Part shown: positions 15,017-22,275 of the stretch, in pieces | Position numbering within the stretch: the first letter of the stretch is position 1 | Layout: each line of letters starts with the position of its first letter | Assembly: GCA_009775225.1 (NCBI GenBank) | Contig: VSPE01000036.1 | Location: 1 to 23,972, forward strand | DNA length: 23,972 nt | Source: Muribaculaceae bacterium | GTDB lineage: Bacteria; Bacteroidota; Bacteroidia; Bacteroidales; Muribaculaceae | Direction: 5' to 3' | Translations under genes and position numbers: made by a program | The notes under the pieces: generated by a model | What the model saw: the letters and a program-made list of their open reading frames with translations, nothing else | Told to the model about the DNA's origin: nothing | Databases searched by the model: none

Positions 15017-16378
15017 TTATTCTACAGTATATCCTACGTAGTTAGACGGAGAAATAGCGTGCAGCTCAGCCTTTACGCTGTCGGACACTCCCTCAAGGCC
15101 GTCGATAAATGCCGAAATGGCGGCTTCATCGACCACGGCATTGGTGCGAGTGAGCGCTTTGAGTGCCTCGTAGGGCTTGGGATAGCCTTCGCGTCGCAGA
15201 ATGGTCTGAATGGCTTCGGCAACCACGCTCCAGCAGCCGTCGAGGTCGGTGGCGATAGCGTCTTCGTTAAGGATGAGTTTGCCAAGACCTTTGAGGGTGG
15301 ACTTGAGTGCTATAATCGTATGCGCCAGGGGCACACCCACATTGCGGAGCACGGTGGAGTCGGTGAGGTCGCGCTGCAGACGAGATACGGGAAGCTTCAC
15401 AGCAAGGTGTGCGAGCACGGCATTGGCAACGCCGAGGTTGCCCTCCGAGTTCTCGAAGTCAATGGGATTGACCTTGTGGGGCATGGCAGACGAACCTACC
15501 TCTCCAGATTTGATGCGCTGCTTGAAGTAGTTCATGGAAATATACTGCCAGAAGTCGCGGTCGAGGTCCACGACAATGGTATTGAGGCGCACGAGCGCAT
15601 CGAATATCGCACTGAAGTTGTCGTAGTTCGAAATCTGAGTGGTGTATTCCTCACGATTGATGCCGAGGTGCGACTCGAGGAAGTTTCTGCCGAAAGTGCG
15701 CCAGTCGATAGCGGGATATGCTATGCGGTGAGCGTTGAAATTGCCTGTGGCGCCGCCGAATTTGCCGCTTACGGGCAATGCGCGCAGTGCATCGAGCTGT
15801 GTGCGGAGGCGATATGCGAATACCATGATTTCCTTGCCCAGAGTGGTAGGCGAAGCAGGCTGTCCGTGAGTTTTGGCAAGCATGGGTACTTCCGAATACT
15901 GTCGTGCGAGGCCCTCGAGAGTATCGATGAGCACCTCGAACTCGGGTACTACTACGGTGCCGAGAGCATCGGCAAGCATCATGGGAAAGGCAGTGTTGTT
16001 TACGTCCTGCGATGTAAGGCCGAAGTGAATGAACTCTTTGCGGTCAGAGAGACCAAGCTCGTCGAAGCGCTCTTTGAGGAAGTACTCCACAGCCTTCACG
16101 TCGTGGTTCGTAACTTGTTCTATGTCTTTTACCGCCTGAGCCTGCTCCGGGGTGAACACCTCAGGCTCGTAGCAGCGGCGAAGTGCAGCAGTCTGCGCTT
16201 CGGTGAGAGCAGGGAGCTGAGGAAGCCCGAGGCTCGACAGGGCGATGAAATACTCTACTTCCACCTTGACACGGTAGCGTATGGTGGCGTATTCCGAGAA
16301 ATAGTCGGCCAGCGGAAGAGCTTTGTCGCGATAGCGGCCGTCGACAGGAGAGATTGCGGTAAGGGCGGTAAGTTGCAT
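15017..16378 (-). CDS. purB: Adenylosuccinate lyase
   Basis: This 453-aa cytoplasmic enzyme acts twice in purine synthesis: it splits SAICAR to AICAR and adenylosuccinate to AMP, releasing fumarate. It belongs to the E. coli-like PurB branch, with TALTAISPVDGRY at the N-terminus, LTSQDVNNT (121-129), KTHGQPASPTTLGKE carrying the catalytic His (H171, the same number as in E. coli), and the flexible signature loop GEVGSSAMPHKVNPIDFEN (292-310) with the catalytic Ser at S296 or S297. Length matches E. coli PurB (456 aa). It begins only 11 nt after the glsB stop on the same strand and has no promoter of its own in that gap, so it is probably co-transcribed with the two acyltransferase genes. Confidence 0.96.
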   Translation of the reverse strand: MQLTALTAISPVDGRYRDKALPLADYFSEYATIRYRVKVEVEYFIALSSLGLPQLPALTEAQTAALRRCYEPEVFTPEQAQAVKDIEQVTNHDVKAVEYFLKERFDELGLSDRKEFIHFGLTSQDVNNTAFPMMLADALGTVVVPEFEVLIDTLEGLARQYSEVPMLAKTHGQPASPTTLGKEIMVFAYRLRTQLDALRALPVSGKFGGATGNFNAHRIAYPAIDWRTFGRNFLESHLGINREEYTTQISNYDNFSAIFDALVRLNTIVVDLDRDFWQYISMNYFKQRIKSGEVGSSAMPHKVNPIDFENSEGNLGVANAVLAHLAVKLPVSRLQRDLTDSTVLRNVGVPLAHTIIALKSTLKGLGKLILNEDAIATDLDGCWSVVAEAIQTILRREGYPKPYEALKALTRTNAVVDEAAISAFIDGLEGVSDSVKAELHAISPSNYVGYTVE

Positions 16379-16389
16379 AACCTTGCTTA

Positions 16390-17337
16390 TTATGAGATAC
16401 GGGTTGTAGATGATGGCTGGAAAGAGTCGATGTGTCGACGTTTCTTTTCTTCGAGAATTTCATCGATTACGAGGAAGATGCCGCTCTCCTCCACATCGCC
16501 GAATTCGTCGTTGATAGCTGTGCCGAACATACGCATTGTGGGCGAGAGGCTCATGTAGGCGTGCACAAGCGGCGGAATTGTCTGTCCGTGGGCACGCACC
16601 TGACGGTTGAGGATGAGGAAGTCGCTGCGGTAATCCTCCCCGCAGAAGATATCGGCGAGTACTGCGGGGTCGGTACCAATCTTGAGCGGACTGATAGGAC
16701 GGATGAGGTTATCGGGGTCGGGGAAGTGCTTGTGGAGAAAGTAAAGTATCATGTCGCGGCACGATTTCGTGTAGCTGGGGTACATGGTTACTTTGCCGAA
16801 GAGATACTTGATATCTGGATATATCACAGTCAGTGAGCCAAGGCCGTCCCACAGATTATCAAGGGCATATATAGCCTTGGCACCGGCACGCGACGACTGA
16901 TATTCGGGCCGGACGAACGAGCGTCCCAGCTCGAGCGTGTGCGGGAGATAGTCACGAATAAACTCGTCGGAGAAATCGAACATGTGGCCCGTGGCGATGC
17001 GCGGACGCCCCTGCTCTATTTTGATGTCACGCCCGCATATATAGCGGTAGCCCCCGAGAATTAACTTACTGTCGGGGTCCCATACAATAAGCTGGCTGCA
17101 CGGAACATCCATTACGTCGAACTCATCGATGTCGCAGTCTTTGCCGGAGCCGCCGCCGGCAGTACGGAACGAAATTTCGCGCAGGCGCCCTATTTCACGC
17201 ATTACATTGGGAGCATTGTGGGCGTTGACCACATATATCTCGTTTCCGCCTTTGTTGGCGGTGCGTAAGAAACGTTCGGGGGTAAGCTCGGCCTCAATAA
17301 GAGCTGTATCCACAGGTTCTATAATGGGTTGGTTCAT
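16390..17337 (-). CDS. glsB: GlsB-type N-acyltransferase (glycine lipid synthesis)
   Basis: This 315-aa protein has an OlsB-like acyltransferase domain of the GNAT superfamily. Visible landmarks are GRLREISFR, the acceptor-side strand SKLILGGYRYI, and ELGRSFVRPEYQ, characteristic of the ornithine/glycine-lipid N-acyltransferase and haemolysin-like group, followed by LFGKVTMYPSYT. In Bacteroides thetaiotaomicron, GlsB links a hydroxy fatty acid to glycine as the first step of glycine lipid synthesis. The partner GlsA lies immediately upstream with a 4-nt ATGA overlap, which supports this call over a generic GNAT. It is probably cytoplasmic and membrane-associated. The amino acid used (glycine, ornithine or other) is inferred from the phylum and not provable here. 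Confidence 0.82.
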   Translation of the reverse strand: MNQPIIEPVDTALIEAELTPERFLRTANKGGNEIYVVNAHNAPNVMREIGRLREISFRTAGGGSGKDCDIDEFDVMDVPCSQLIVWDPDSKLILGGYRYICGRDIKIEQGRPRIATGHMFDFSDEFIRDYLPHTLELGRSFVRPEYQSSRAGAKAIYALDNLWDGLGSLTVIYPDIKYLFGKVTMYPSYTKSCRDMILYFLHKHFPDPDNLIRPISPLKIGTDPAVLADIFCGEDYRSDFLILNRQVRAHGQTIPPLVHAYMSLSPTMRMFGTAINDEFGDVEESGIFLVIDEILEEKKRRHIDSFQPSSTTRIS

Positions 17338-18170
17338 TCTATTTCTTGTGATAATGAATATACTATGTTACGTATTCGGGCGGCTTCGGCAGCTGCTTCG
17401 CGGCCTCCGCGGAGGCTTTGCCACGCAATAGGGTCGCCGCAAGTGAGAGTAAAAGTCTTGCCCCCGGCCCTGAAGAGCTCGCGGGGAAGAAGCACCATCT
17501 CGAAGTTGAATTTTATGCCCAGCCGCAAGCGCCTACGCGCCCAGCGGTAGAACGAGGGGGAATTTTCTCCCGCAAAATGCACGGGCACAATGTCGCGCCG
17601 GCTCTCGATAGCTTTGTTGACAACCATTTTGCGCCACTCCAAATCGGCTATCTTGCCGTCGTCGCCAAGCCTCGACACAAGGCCGGCCGGATATATGACC
17701 ACGGGGTCGTCGCCGGCAAGCACTTCGTCTATAAGCTTTGCCGCTCCACGACTCTGTGCTCCGTGCTTGTTGATAGGCACAAAGCAGTCGCGCAGAGGGT
17801 CGACAGCCATAAGAAGGTCGTTTACAACAAAATGTACCGGGCAATTATAGTGGCGGTGCAGCCATGCAATCATCGACATTCCGTCGAGACCGCCCAACGG
17901 GTGGTTAGATGCGATTATACATCTCGGCGATGCGGGAAGACAAGCGGCATCCTTTACTTCGAGTTTTACACCGAGAGTGTCGAGGACACCTTCGCAGAAC
18001 TCCGCTCCACGCCGCGGGAAGTTGCGCACAAGCAAGTCGTTGAGCTCATCCTGCCTGATAAGCCGTTCTATAGCCTTCACAAGTATGCGTGGCACGTACC
18101 GCGCACGGCGTCCAAGCTTCTGCGAAAGCTCCCGGCCAATATCTATCTGTATGAGTCTGTCTGTTGGCAT
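17334..18170 (-). CDS. glsA: GlsA-type O-acyltransferase (glycine lipid synthesis)
   Basis: This is a 278-aa membrane-associated acyltransferase of the PlsC/LPLAT superfamily. Its active-site motif is NHPLGGLDG (H90 to D96), spaced HX5D rather than the HX4D of PlsC; from memory this NHP-x-GGxDG form is usual in the OlsA/haemolysin-like branch. VIYPAGLVSR (about 158-167) is the phosphate/substrate-binding block that is FPEG in PlsC. With GlsB it would add the second acyl chain to the N-acyl amino acid to give a glycine lipid. It is the first gene of a glsA-glsB-purB unit, overlaps glsB by 4 nt, and has a perfect -7 box 13 nt upstream of its ATG. Lysophosphatidic acid acylation is a less likely alternative given the pairing. 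Confidence 0.82.
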   Translation of the reverse strand: MPTDRLIQIDIGRELSQKLGRRARYVPRILVKAIERLIRQDELNDLLVRNFPRRGAEFCEGVLDTLGVKLEVKDAACLPASPRCIIASNHPLGGLDGMSMIAWLHRHYNCPVHFVVNDLLMAVDPLRDCFVPINKHGAQSRGAAKLIDEVLAGDDPVVIYPAGLVSRLGDDGKIADLEWRKMVVNKAIESRRDIVPVHFAGENSPSFYRWARRRLRLGIKFNFEMVLLPRELFRAGGKTFTLTCGDPIAWQSLRGGREAAAEAARIRNIVYSLSQEIE

Positions 18171-18183
18171 ATCAAATAAAGTA

Positions 18184-18191
18184 CAAAATTA
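18184..18191 (-). promoter_or_regulatory. -7 box for glsA-glsB-purB
   Basis: TAATTTTG on the - strand is a perfect TAnnTTTG match, ending 13 nt before the glsA ATG. No clear -33 TTTG is present at the expected distance. Confidence 0.45.
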
Positions 18192-18233
18192 GGAATTTTC
18201 AGCCAATTTCTCGCTTAATCAGAGCGATTTTTG

Positions 18234-18241
18234 TAATTTTG
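18234..18241 (+). promoter_or_regulatory. -7 box for the surface-glycan operon
   Basis: TAATTTTG on the + strand is a perfect TAnnTTTG match, ending 18 nt before the preferred ATG at 18260. Its -33 partner is weak. Its position means upstream in-frame ATGs (from 18164) lie before the predicted transcript start, which decides the start of the next gene. Confidence 0.5.
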
Positions 18242-18259
18242 CATCAAAGTAATTCGGCT

Positions 18260-19663
18260 ATGGACGCAAACATAAAGCACATCCTACTTTGGCAGGCTAC
18301 CGCAATTGTCGCGGTGGCGGCGCTTATGGCTGTATTTCCCGGCGAAAATTATATGCCGCAACTGCTTCGAATGACCGGCGCAGGAGCCGTGGCCGCGCTA
18401 TGCTATCGCCTCTCGGGAAACACCGACAAGGCAGGCTACTACACGCTGACCGCATTCTGGACACTGCTGGCCGCCGGGGTCACACTTAATATCTGGTATT
18501 TCACCACTTACAGCGGCGGCACCCCCGACGCCCCTGTGCTTCTCAATGACGACGCATCCATATCATGGGCACAGATGACGGCATTCCTCGAGGACTACAA
18601 TTCCGGCGTTGTGAGCCACCGCAGGGGCTATGGCACATTTCTGGCCCTGATTTCATGCGGACAACGGCTAACCATAGGCTCTCTGCTGTGCATAAACATG
18701 CTCGCCGTGCTTCTTGCCATAGTGCTCACAGGAGCCGCCGCGGCGCGTATGGCCCTCACCGACGATGTTACACTGCGCGCACGAACAGCCACACTCGCAA
18801 TGATTTTCACCGGAGGCGTATGTTATTTCCTCGCCTCGGGGGCGATACTCATCAAGGACGCTATATGCCAGCTCATAATGGCCGTCGTCCTGTTTACATT
18901 CTACGGAAGGAGCCTTAAGATGACCGTAGGATTAGTTTTGGCAACCCTCGTGGCCGTACTTGTACGTCCGAACATGCTTCCGTTTATGGCACTTGCCGCC
19001 CTGCTGAGCATGCCTCTGCTCCCGCGAAAAGGCATGGGGGCGGCCATAGTCTTTGCCATAGCGCTCTGTGCCTCTTTCTTTTGGCAGGCGCATCAGGAGG
19101 CTGTAGTGCTGCCTCTCGACCCCGCCGACGGCAACACGATGTTCTTTCTCGACAAAGACGCCAACGAGCGCCTGAATGCCTACTCGCAGGTAACGGGATA
19201 CTACGAAGCTACCGGCGTACTTCACAAAATAATGCTGCTGCCATTCTCGCTCTGCGTGCAGTTCCTCACACCGCTGCCATGGGCCTTCGGACGCGACATA
19301 GTATTCGGGCCTTCACTTGCCTGGTCGCACTTCTCGCTGCCATGGTATGCGCTCGGCAGCCTTCTGCTTTTCTTCTTCACGAAGCTGCGCAAGGCTCCGC
19401 GAGCCGTGACGCTCGCCTTCGTGTTCGGAGTATGCGCATGGTGCGTTTCCGCCTTCATGACAGGCGGCACCGTATCGCGCTATTGTTTGCCGTGGCTGCC
19501 CTTCCTTACACCTGCCGCGGCATGGCTTGCCACATCGGGGCAGCTGCGCACAAAGGCGTTCCGCCGCTGGGCCATTGTATATGGCGTGGTTCTTGTAGCC
19601 GGACTGTGCGCGGTATTCATCTGTCTGAACATATATTCGCCCGGAGGCTGGGAGGCAAGATAG
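18260..19663 (+). CDS. Polytopic inner-membrane protein, possible GT-C or Wzy-like
   Basis: This 467-aa protein has about 10-12 hydrophobic membrane segments, starting with LLWQATAIVAVAALMAVF and ending with IVYGVVLVAGLCAVFICL. A longer frame opens at 18164, but its extra 32 residues are hydrophilic and lie before the -7 box, so ATG 18260 (MDANIKHI) is preferred. A larger non-membrane loop follows the third segment (about 82-115: TYSGGTPDAPVLLNDD, then FLEDYNSG) and another sits around 295-335 (PADGNTMFFLDKDANERLN). VRPNMLPFMAL resembles the Arg-Pro turn common in GT-C enzymes and polymerases. I do not recognise a named family. It leads an operon with a GT2 enzyme, an SDR-like protein and a DUF115 protein, so a role in making, polymerising or moving a surface glycan is likely but not proven. 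Confidence 0.75.
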   Translation: MDANIKHILLWQATAIVAVAALMAVFPGENYMPQLLRMTGAGAVAALCYRLSGNTDKAGYYTLTAFWTLLAAGVTLNIWYFTTYSGGTPDAPVLLNDDASISWAQMTAFLEDYNSGVVSHRRGYGTFLALISCGQRLTIGSLLCINMLAVLLAIVLTGAAAARMALTDDVTLRARTATLAMIFTGGVCYFLASGAILIKDAICQLIMAVVLFTFYGRSLKMTVGLVLATLVAVLVRPNMLPFMALAALLSMPLLPRKGMGAAIVFAIALCASFFWQAHQEAVVLPLDPADGNTMFFLDKDANERLNAYSQVTGYYEATGVLHKIMLLPFSLCVQFLTPLPWAFGRDIVFGPSLAWSHFSLPWYALGSLLLFFFTKLRKAPRAVTLAFVFGVCAWCVSAFMTGGTVSRYCLPWLPFLTPAAAWLATSGQLRTKAFRRWAIVYGVVLVAGLCAVFICLNIYSPGGWEAR

Positions 19664-19664
19664 C

Positions 19665-20417
19665 GTGAAAATATCTGTCATCACTATCACGTACCACGAC
19701 GGCGATTTGCTCAGGCGCGCTATCGACAGTGTGTATGCCCAGCGCCTGCCTGAAGGGGTAGAACTGGAGCACATCATAGTGAGCAGCGACACTGACATCG
19801 CGAAAAATGGGGTGTACTGCCATGCGGCCGCCTCCGGTTCCATTATCATAGAGACTCCGCCCAAAGGATGCTACAACGCGCTCAATCAGGGAATACGCCG
19901 CGCTACAGGCGACATTATAGGTATGCTGCACGGCTCAGACATGTATGCCTGCATCGATGCTCTCGCCCGAGTGGCGGATGTATTTGCAAAAGAGAACCAC
20001 GATTTTATATATGGTGATGTGAAATACATAAAGGCGTCCTCGCCTCAGACCGAACGGCGATATTACAGTGCCCGCAGCTTCACTCCCGAAATGATGCTCT
20101 CGGGCATAGCTCCGCCCCACCCTTCGCTGTATATCAGAAAAAGTGTGCTCGACAAAGAAGGACTATACGAAGAAGACTATATCACCGGCGCCGACTTCGA
20201 CCTTTTCGCACGCCTCTTCTTCGGGCCGGAACGGTACTGCTACGGCTACCTTCCCGGCGCCCTTACCGCCATGGAGCTGGGCGGACTCTCCACCACGTTC
20301 TATAACACTCTGGTTGTGAATACACGTGAAAAAATACGCGCGCTGCGCAAAAACGGACTGCCCGTCAATCTATTCAAAATCCTATCACGCTATATTTGGC
20401 ATCTGAAACGACAATGA
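19665..20417 (+). CDS. Glycosyltransferase family 2
   Basis: This is a 250-aa cytoplasmic GT-A-fold glycosyltransferase. It starts at GTG, one base after the previous stop; the GTG codes for the Met of MKISVITITYHDGDLL, the first strand of the nucleotide-sugar-binding fold, so no other start is plausible. PKGCYNALNQGIRRATGDIIGMLHGSDMY (67-95) is the donor-binding block; the usual metal-binding DxD/DD is reduced here to SD (D92). Further on, HPSLYIRKSV and DYITGADFDLFARL carry the acceptor-side acidic residues expected of WcaA-like GT2 enzymes. It is smaller than many GT2 enzymes but contains the whole catalytic domain. It overlaps the SDR-like gene by 4 nt (ATGA). Sugar and acceptor are unknown. 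Confidence 0.88.
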   Translation: MKISVITITYHDGDLLRRAIDSVYAQRLPEGVELEHIIVSSDTDIAKNGVYCHAAASGSIIIETPPKGCYNALNQGIRRATGDIIGMLHGSDMYACIDALARVADVFAKENHDFIYGDVKYIKASSPQTERRYYSARSFTPEMMLSGIAPPHPSLYIRKSVLDKEGLYEEDYITGADFDLFARLFFGPERYCYGYLPGALTAMELGGLSTTFYNTLVVNTREKIRALRKNGLPVNLFKILSRYIWHLKRQ

Positions 20418-21127
20418 CAGAAACAATCAGCATTTACTACCCCGGCAACAAGTTCCTCTTACCTTACATTAAGGAGCAGCTTAAGGGGGTAAAAATAACA
20501 GACGTCATCGAGGCTGCGCCCGCGATAATGATTTCGAGTTGCGACATATACGGCGAAGGAACAAAAGAAATGTGCGACGAGAGCTGCCCGACAGAAGCTC
20601 AATCGCAGTGGCAAACACTCGAAAACAATTTTACAGCACAATGCGGACGCACCGGGGCGCCATTCGTTATTCTGCGCTGTGCCGACATTATCGGAACGGG
20701 AATGAACGGCTTCGCCCGCTCACTCGCCAACGATATATGGCGCGGCACCTTTCTGCACTTTCCCGGCAATGAGGCGCGCAGAAGCGTGGTGCACGCATCT
20801 GACATAGGCCGTATTGTACACGCTATCGCCTCGGACGGCATGCCGGCGTCGGGAACAAGAACATTCAATGTGAGCGACGGAACCGACCCTATGATATACG
20901 ACATAGCCGAGGCACTGGCCTTCCGTATGGCAAACAAGCGCATCAGCACTCTGAGCACACGCCCTCAGCAGATAATCGGACGCCTGCTCTACGGAAAGAA
21001 GAAAATGGCAGCATACACCACCACACGCACATTCTCTTCGGCCCGTCTGGCCCAGGAACTGAACTTCAGAGCAACCGACACCTGCCGATACATGCGCACA
21101 CACATCTATGACGAGAACAGCCTATGA
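20414..21127 (+). CDS. Degenerate SDR/epimerase-like protein
   Basis: This 237-aa protein resembles the C-terminal two thirds of an extended SDR (NAD-dependent epimerase family) but lacks key parts. ATG 20414 overlaps the previous stop (ATGA) and is preferred over an in-frame TTG at 20396. The N-terminus (ISIYYPGNKFLLPYIK) has no GxxGxxG dinucleotide-binding motif, and only about 40 residues precede the SSCDIYGEG strand, where extended SDRs have about 110. The position of the catalytic YxxxK reads WxxxE (W66, E70). The substrate-domain features remain: VILRCADIIG, RRSVVHASDIGRIVHAI and FNVSDGTDPMIYDIAEAL. It cannot be a normal dehydrogenase/epimerase as it stands. The frame is open, in phase and coupled to both neighbours, so it looks selected rather than decayed. 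A scaffold, binding or new-activity role is inferred. Confidence 0.75.
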   Translation: MTETISIYYPGNKFLLPYIKEQLKGVKITDVIEAAPAIMISSCDIYGEGTKEMCDESCPTEAQSQWQTLENNFTAQCGRTGAPFVILRCADIIGTGMNGFARSLANDIWRGTFLHFPGNEARRSVVHASDIGRIVHAIASDGMPASGTRTFNVSDGTDPMIYDIAEALAFRMANKRISTLSTRPQQIIGRLLYGKKKMAAYTTTRTFSSARLAQELNFRATDTCRYMRTHIYDENSL

Positions 21128-21942
21128 GCAACGCCGCCGACACTTGCTATAATTTTATAAAGAGTCTCGCCAAGATAGTTCTGGAGAGCCGTAAGGGCGT
21201 ACCATTCAAAGGTATCAACCACGACACAGTCATAGTAATGGGAAACGGGCCTTCGCTGGCCGATGTCATCGGGCACAAGCTCGACACGCTCCGTAAGCAC
21301 GACACCATAGCCGTTAACTTCGCAGCACTGTCTCCTGCTCTCTTCAGCATAAAACCGCGATATTACGTACTGGCCGACCCACATTTCTTTTCAACGCCGG
21401 AGCCGGGGGGCAACCTCGAAAAACTCAGAGATGCCTTCTACCGCATAGACTGGCCAATGACGTTGTTCGTACCAAACGGCGCGGACGCAAGCTGCTACCA
21501 ACGGTCCGGAATAGACATAGTACGCTTCAACGCCGTCGGCGTGGAAGGCCCGGAGCGCTTCACTCATGCAGTCTTCCGACGCGGGCTCGGCATGCCGCGC
21601 CCCCGCAATGTGCTCATCCCATCGATAATGCTCGCGATTGCATCAGGCTACCGCAGAATAATAATTACAGGAGCCGACCATTCGTGGATGAAAACAATAT
21701 CTGTAACAGAAGACAACGAGGTGGTGTCGGTACAACCACACTTCTATGCAGAAAGCGACTCGGAACAGAAGCGCATACGCCACGATTACAGTAACCGCCC
21801 GTTGCACGATGTTGTGGAAAGTTTTGCAGTTGCATTCCGTAGCTATCACGAAATTGCAGCATACGCACGCAAGCTGGGGGTGGAAATCCTGAACGCTACA
21901 CCGGGGAGTTTCATCGATGCCTTCCCGAGGGCGAAGCTATAA
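21124..21942 (+). CDS. DUF115 / MptE-like protein
   Basis: This 272-aa, probably cytoplasmic protein has the DUF115 / 6-hydroxymethylpterin diphosphokinase MptE-like fold. VIVMGNGPSL (36-45) is the glycine-rich nucleotide-binding turn, YVLADPHFF (81-89) carries a conserved acidic residue, IIITGADHSW (179-188) is the second characteristic block, and YARKLGVEILNATPGSFIDAF closes the domain. In bacteria such proteins are often found beside surface-sugar or flagellin-glycosylation genes (the Maf group), and the GNGPS turn is also found in GT42 sialyltransferases, so a CMP-sugar or glycosyl-transfer role is more likely here than pterin metabolism. It is the last gene of the operon, coupled to the previous one by ATGA, with a hairpin 37 nt after the stop. 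Confidence 0.75.
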   Translation: MSNAADTCYNFIKSLAKIVLESRKGVPFKGINHDTVIVMGNGPSLADVIGHKLDTLRKHDTIAVNFAALSPALFSIKPRYYVLADPHFFSTPEPGGNLEKLRDAFYRIDWPMTLFVPNGADASCYQRSGIDIVRFNAVGVEGPERFTHAVFRRGLGMPRPRNVLIPSIMLAIASGYRRIIITGADHSWMKTISVTEDNEVVSVQPHFYAESDSEQKRIRHDYSNRPLHDVVESFAVAFRSYHEIAAYARKLGVEILNATPGSFIDAFPRAKL

Positions 21943-22275
21943 ACGCGCACAGACATTAAGAGGTTATTTAATAATACGGCAAAGGCCACTTCTCGCGAAG
22001 CGGCCTTTGTCATTGGTCTTCTAACACTAAATACCTAAAACCATTAAAAATCCTTTTTTACTCTTTCGTTCGTTTTACTTTATAATCCTAAAAATACCTT
22101 AAATCTTAGACCGTTTAATTATTTACACTGCAAAATTAACGCACGGGATGCGCTTCACATGGTAAATATATCCGTAATATAAATAAATTAGATAGAAATA
22201 AAACGCTATCTTATTATTTTACTGCTGTTTAAAAATATATAACACTATCGTAAATATAAAGTTCAATATGTGCAT
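21943..22275. other. AT-rich intergenic region between convergent genes
   Basis: This 333-nt gap holds the hairpin at 21980-22009, a TAATTTTG box on the - strand (22131-22138), and a 6-bp inverted repeat (22190-22195 / 22206-22211, AGATAG/CTATCT) that could help end the DUF6377 transcript. No convincing coding frame, tRNA or repeat array is seen. Confidence 0.55.
21980..22009 (+). terminator. Hairpin after the surface-glycan operon
   Basis: Arms CAAAGGCC (21980-21987) and GGCCTTTG (22002-22009) pair perfectly over 8 bp. After one A/C mismatch CTTC/GAAG pair further, with a TCGC loop. No strong U-run follows on either strand, so termination efficiency is uncertain. Confidence 0.6.

Noticed and set aside
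15059..16558. A 499-codon + strand frame opposite purB and the end of glsB
   Set aside because: purB on the other strand has all lyase motifs. The + frame has no recognisable domain.
18164..18259. In-frame upstream start adding 32 residues to the polytopic membrane protein
   Set aside because: It overlaps the glsA start and lies upstream of the perfect -7 box at 18234-18241. The added residues show no conserved character.
20396..20413. TTG start adding six residues to the SDR-like protein
   Set aside because: The ATG at 20414 forms the same ATGA overlap used at the next junction and is the simpler start.
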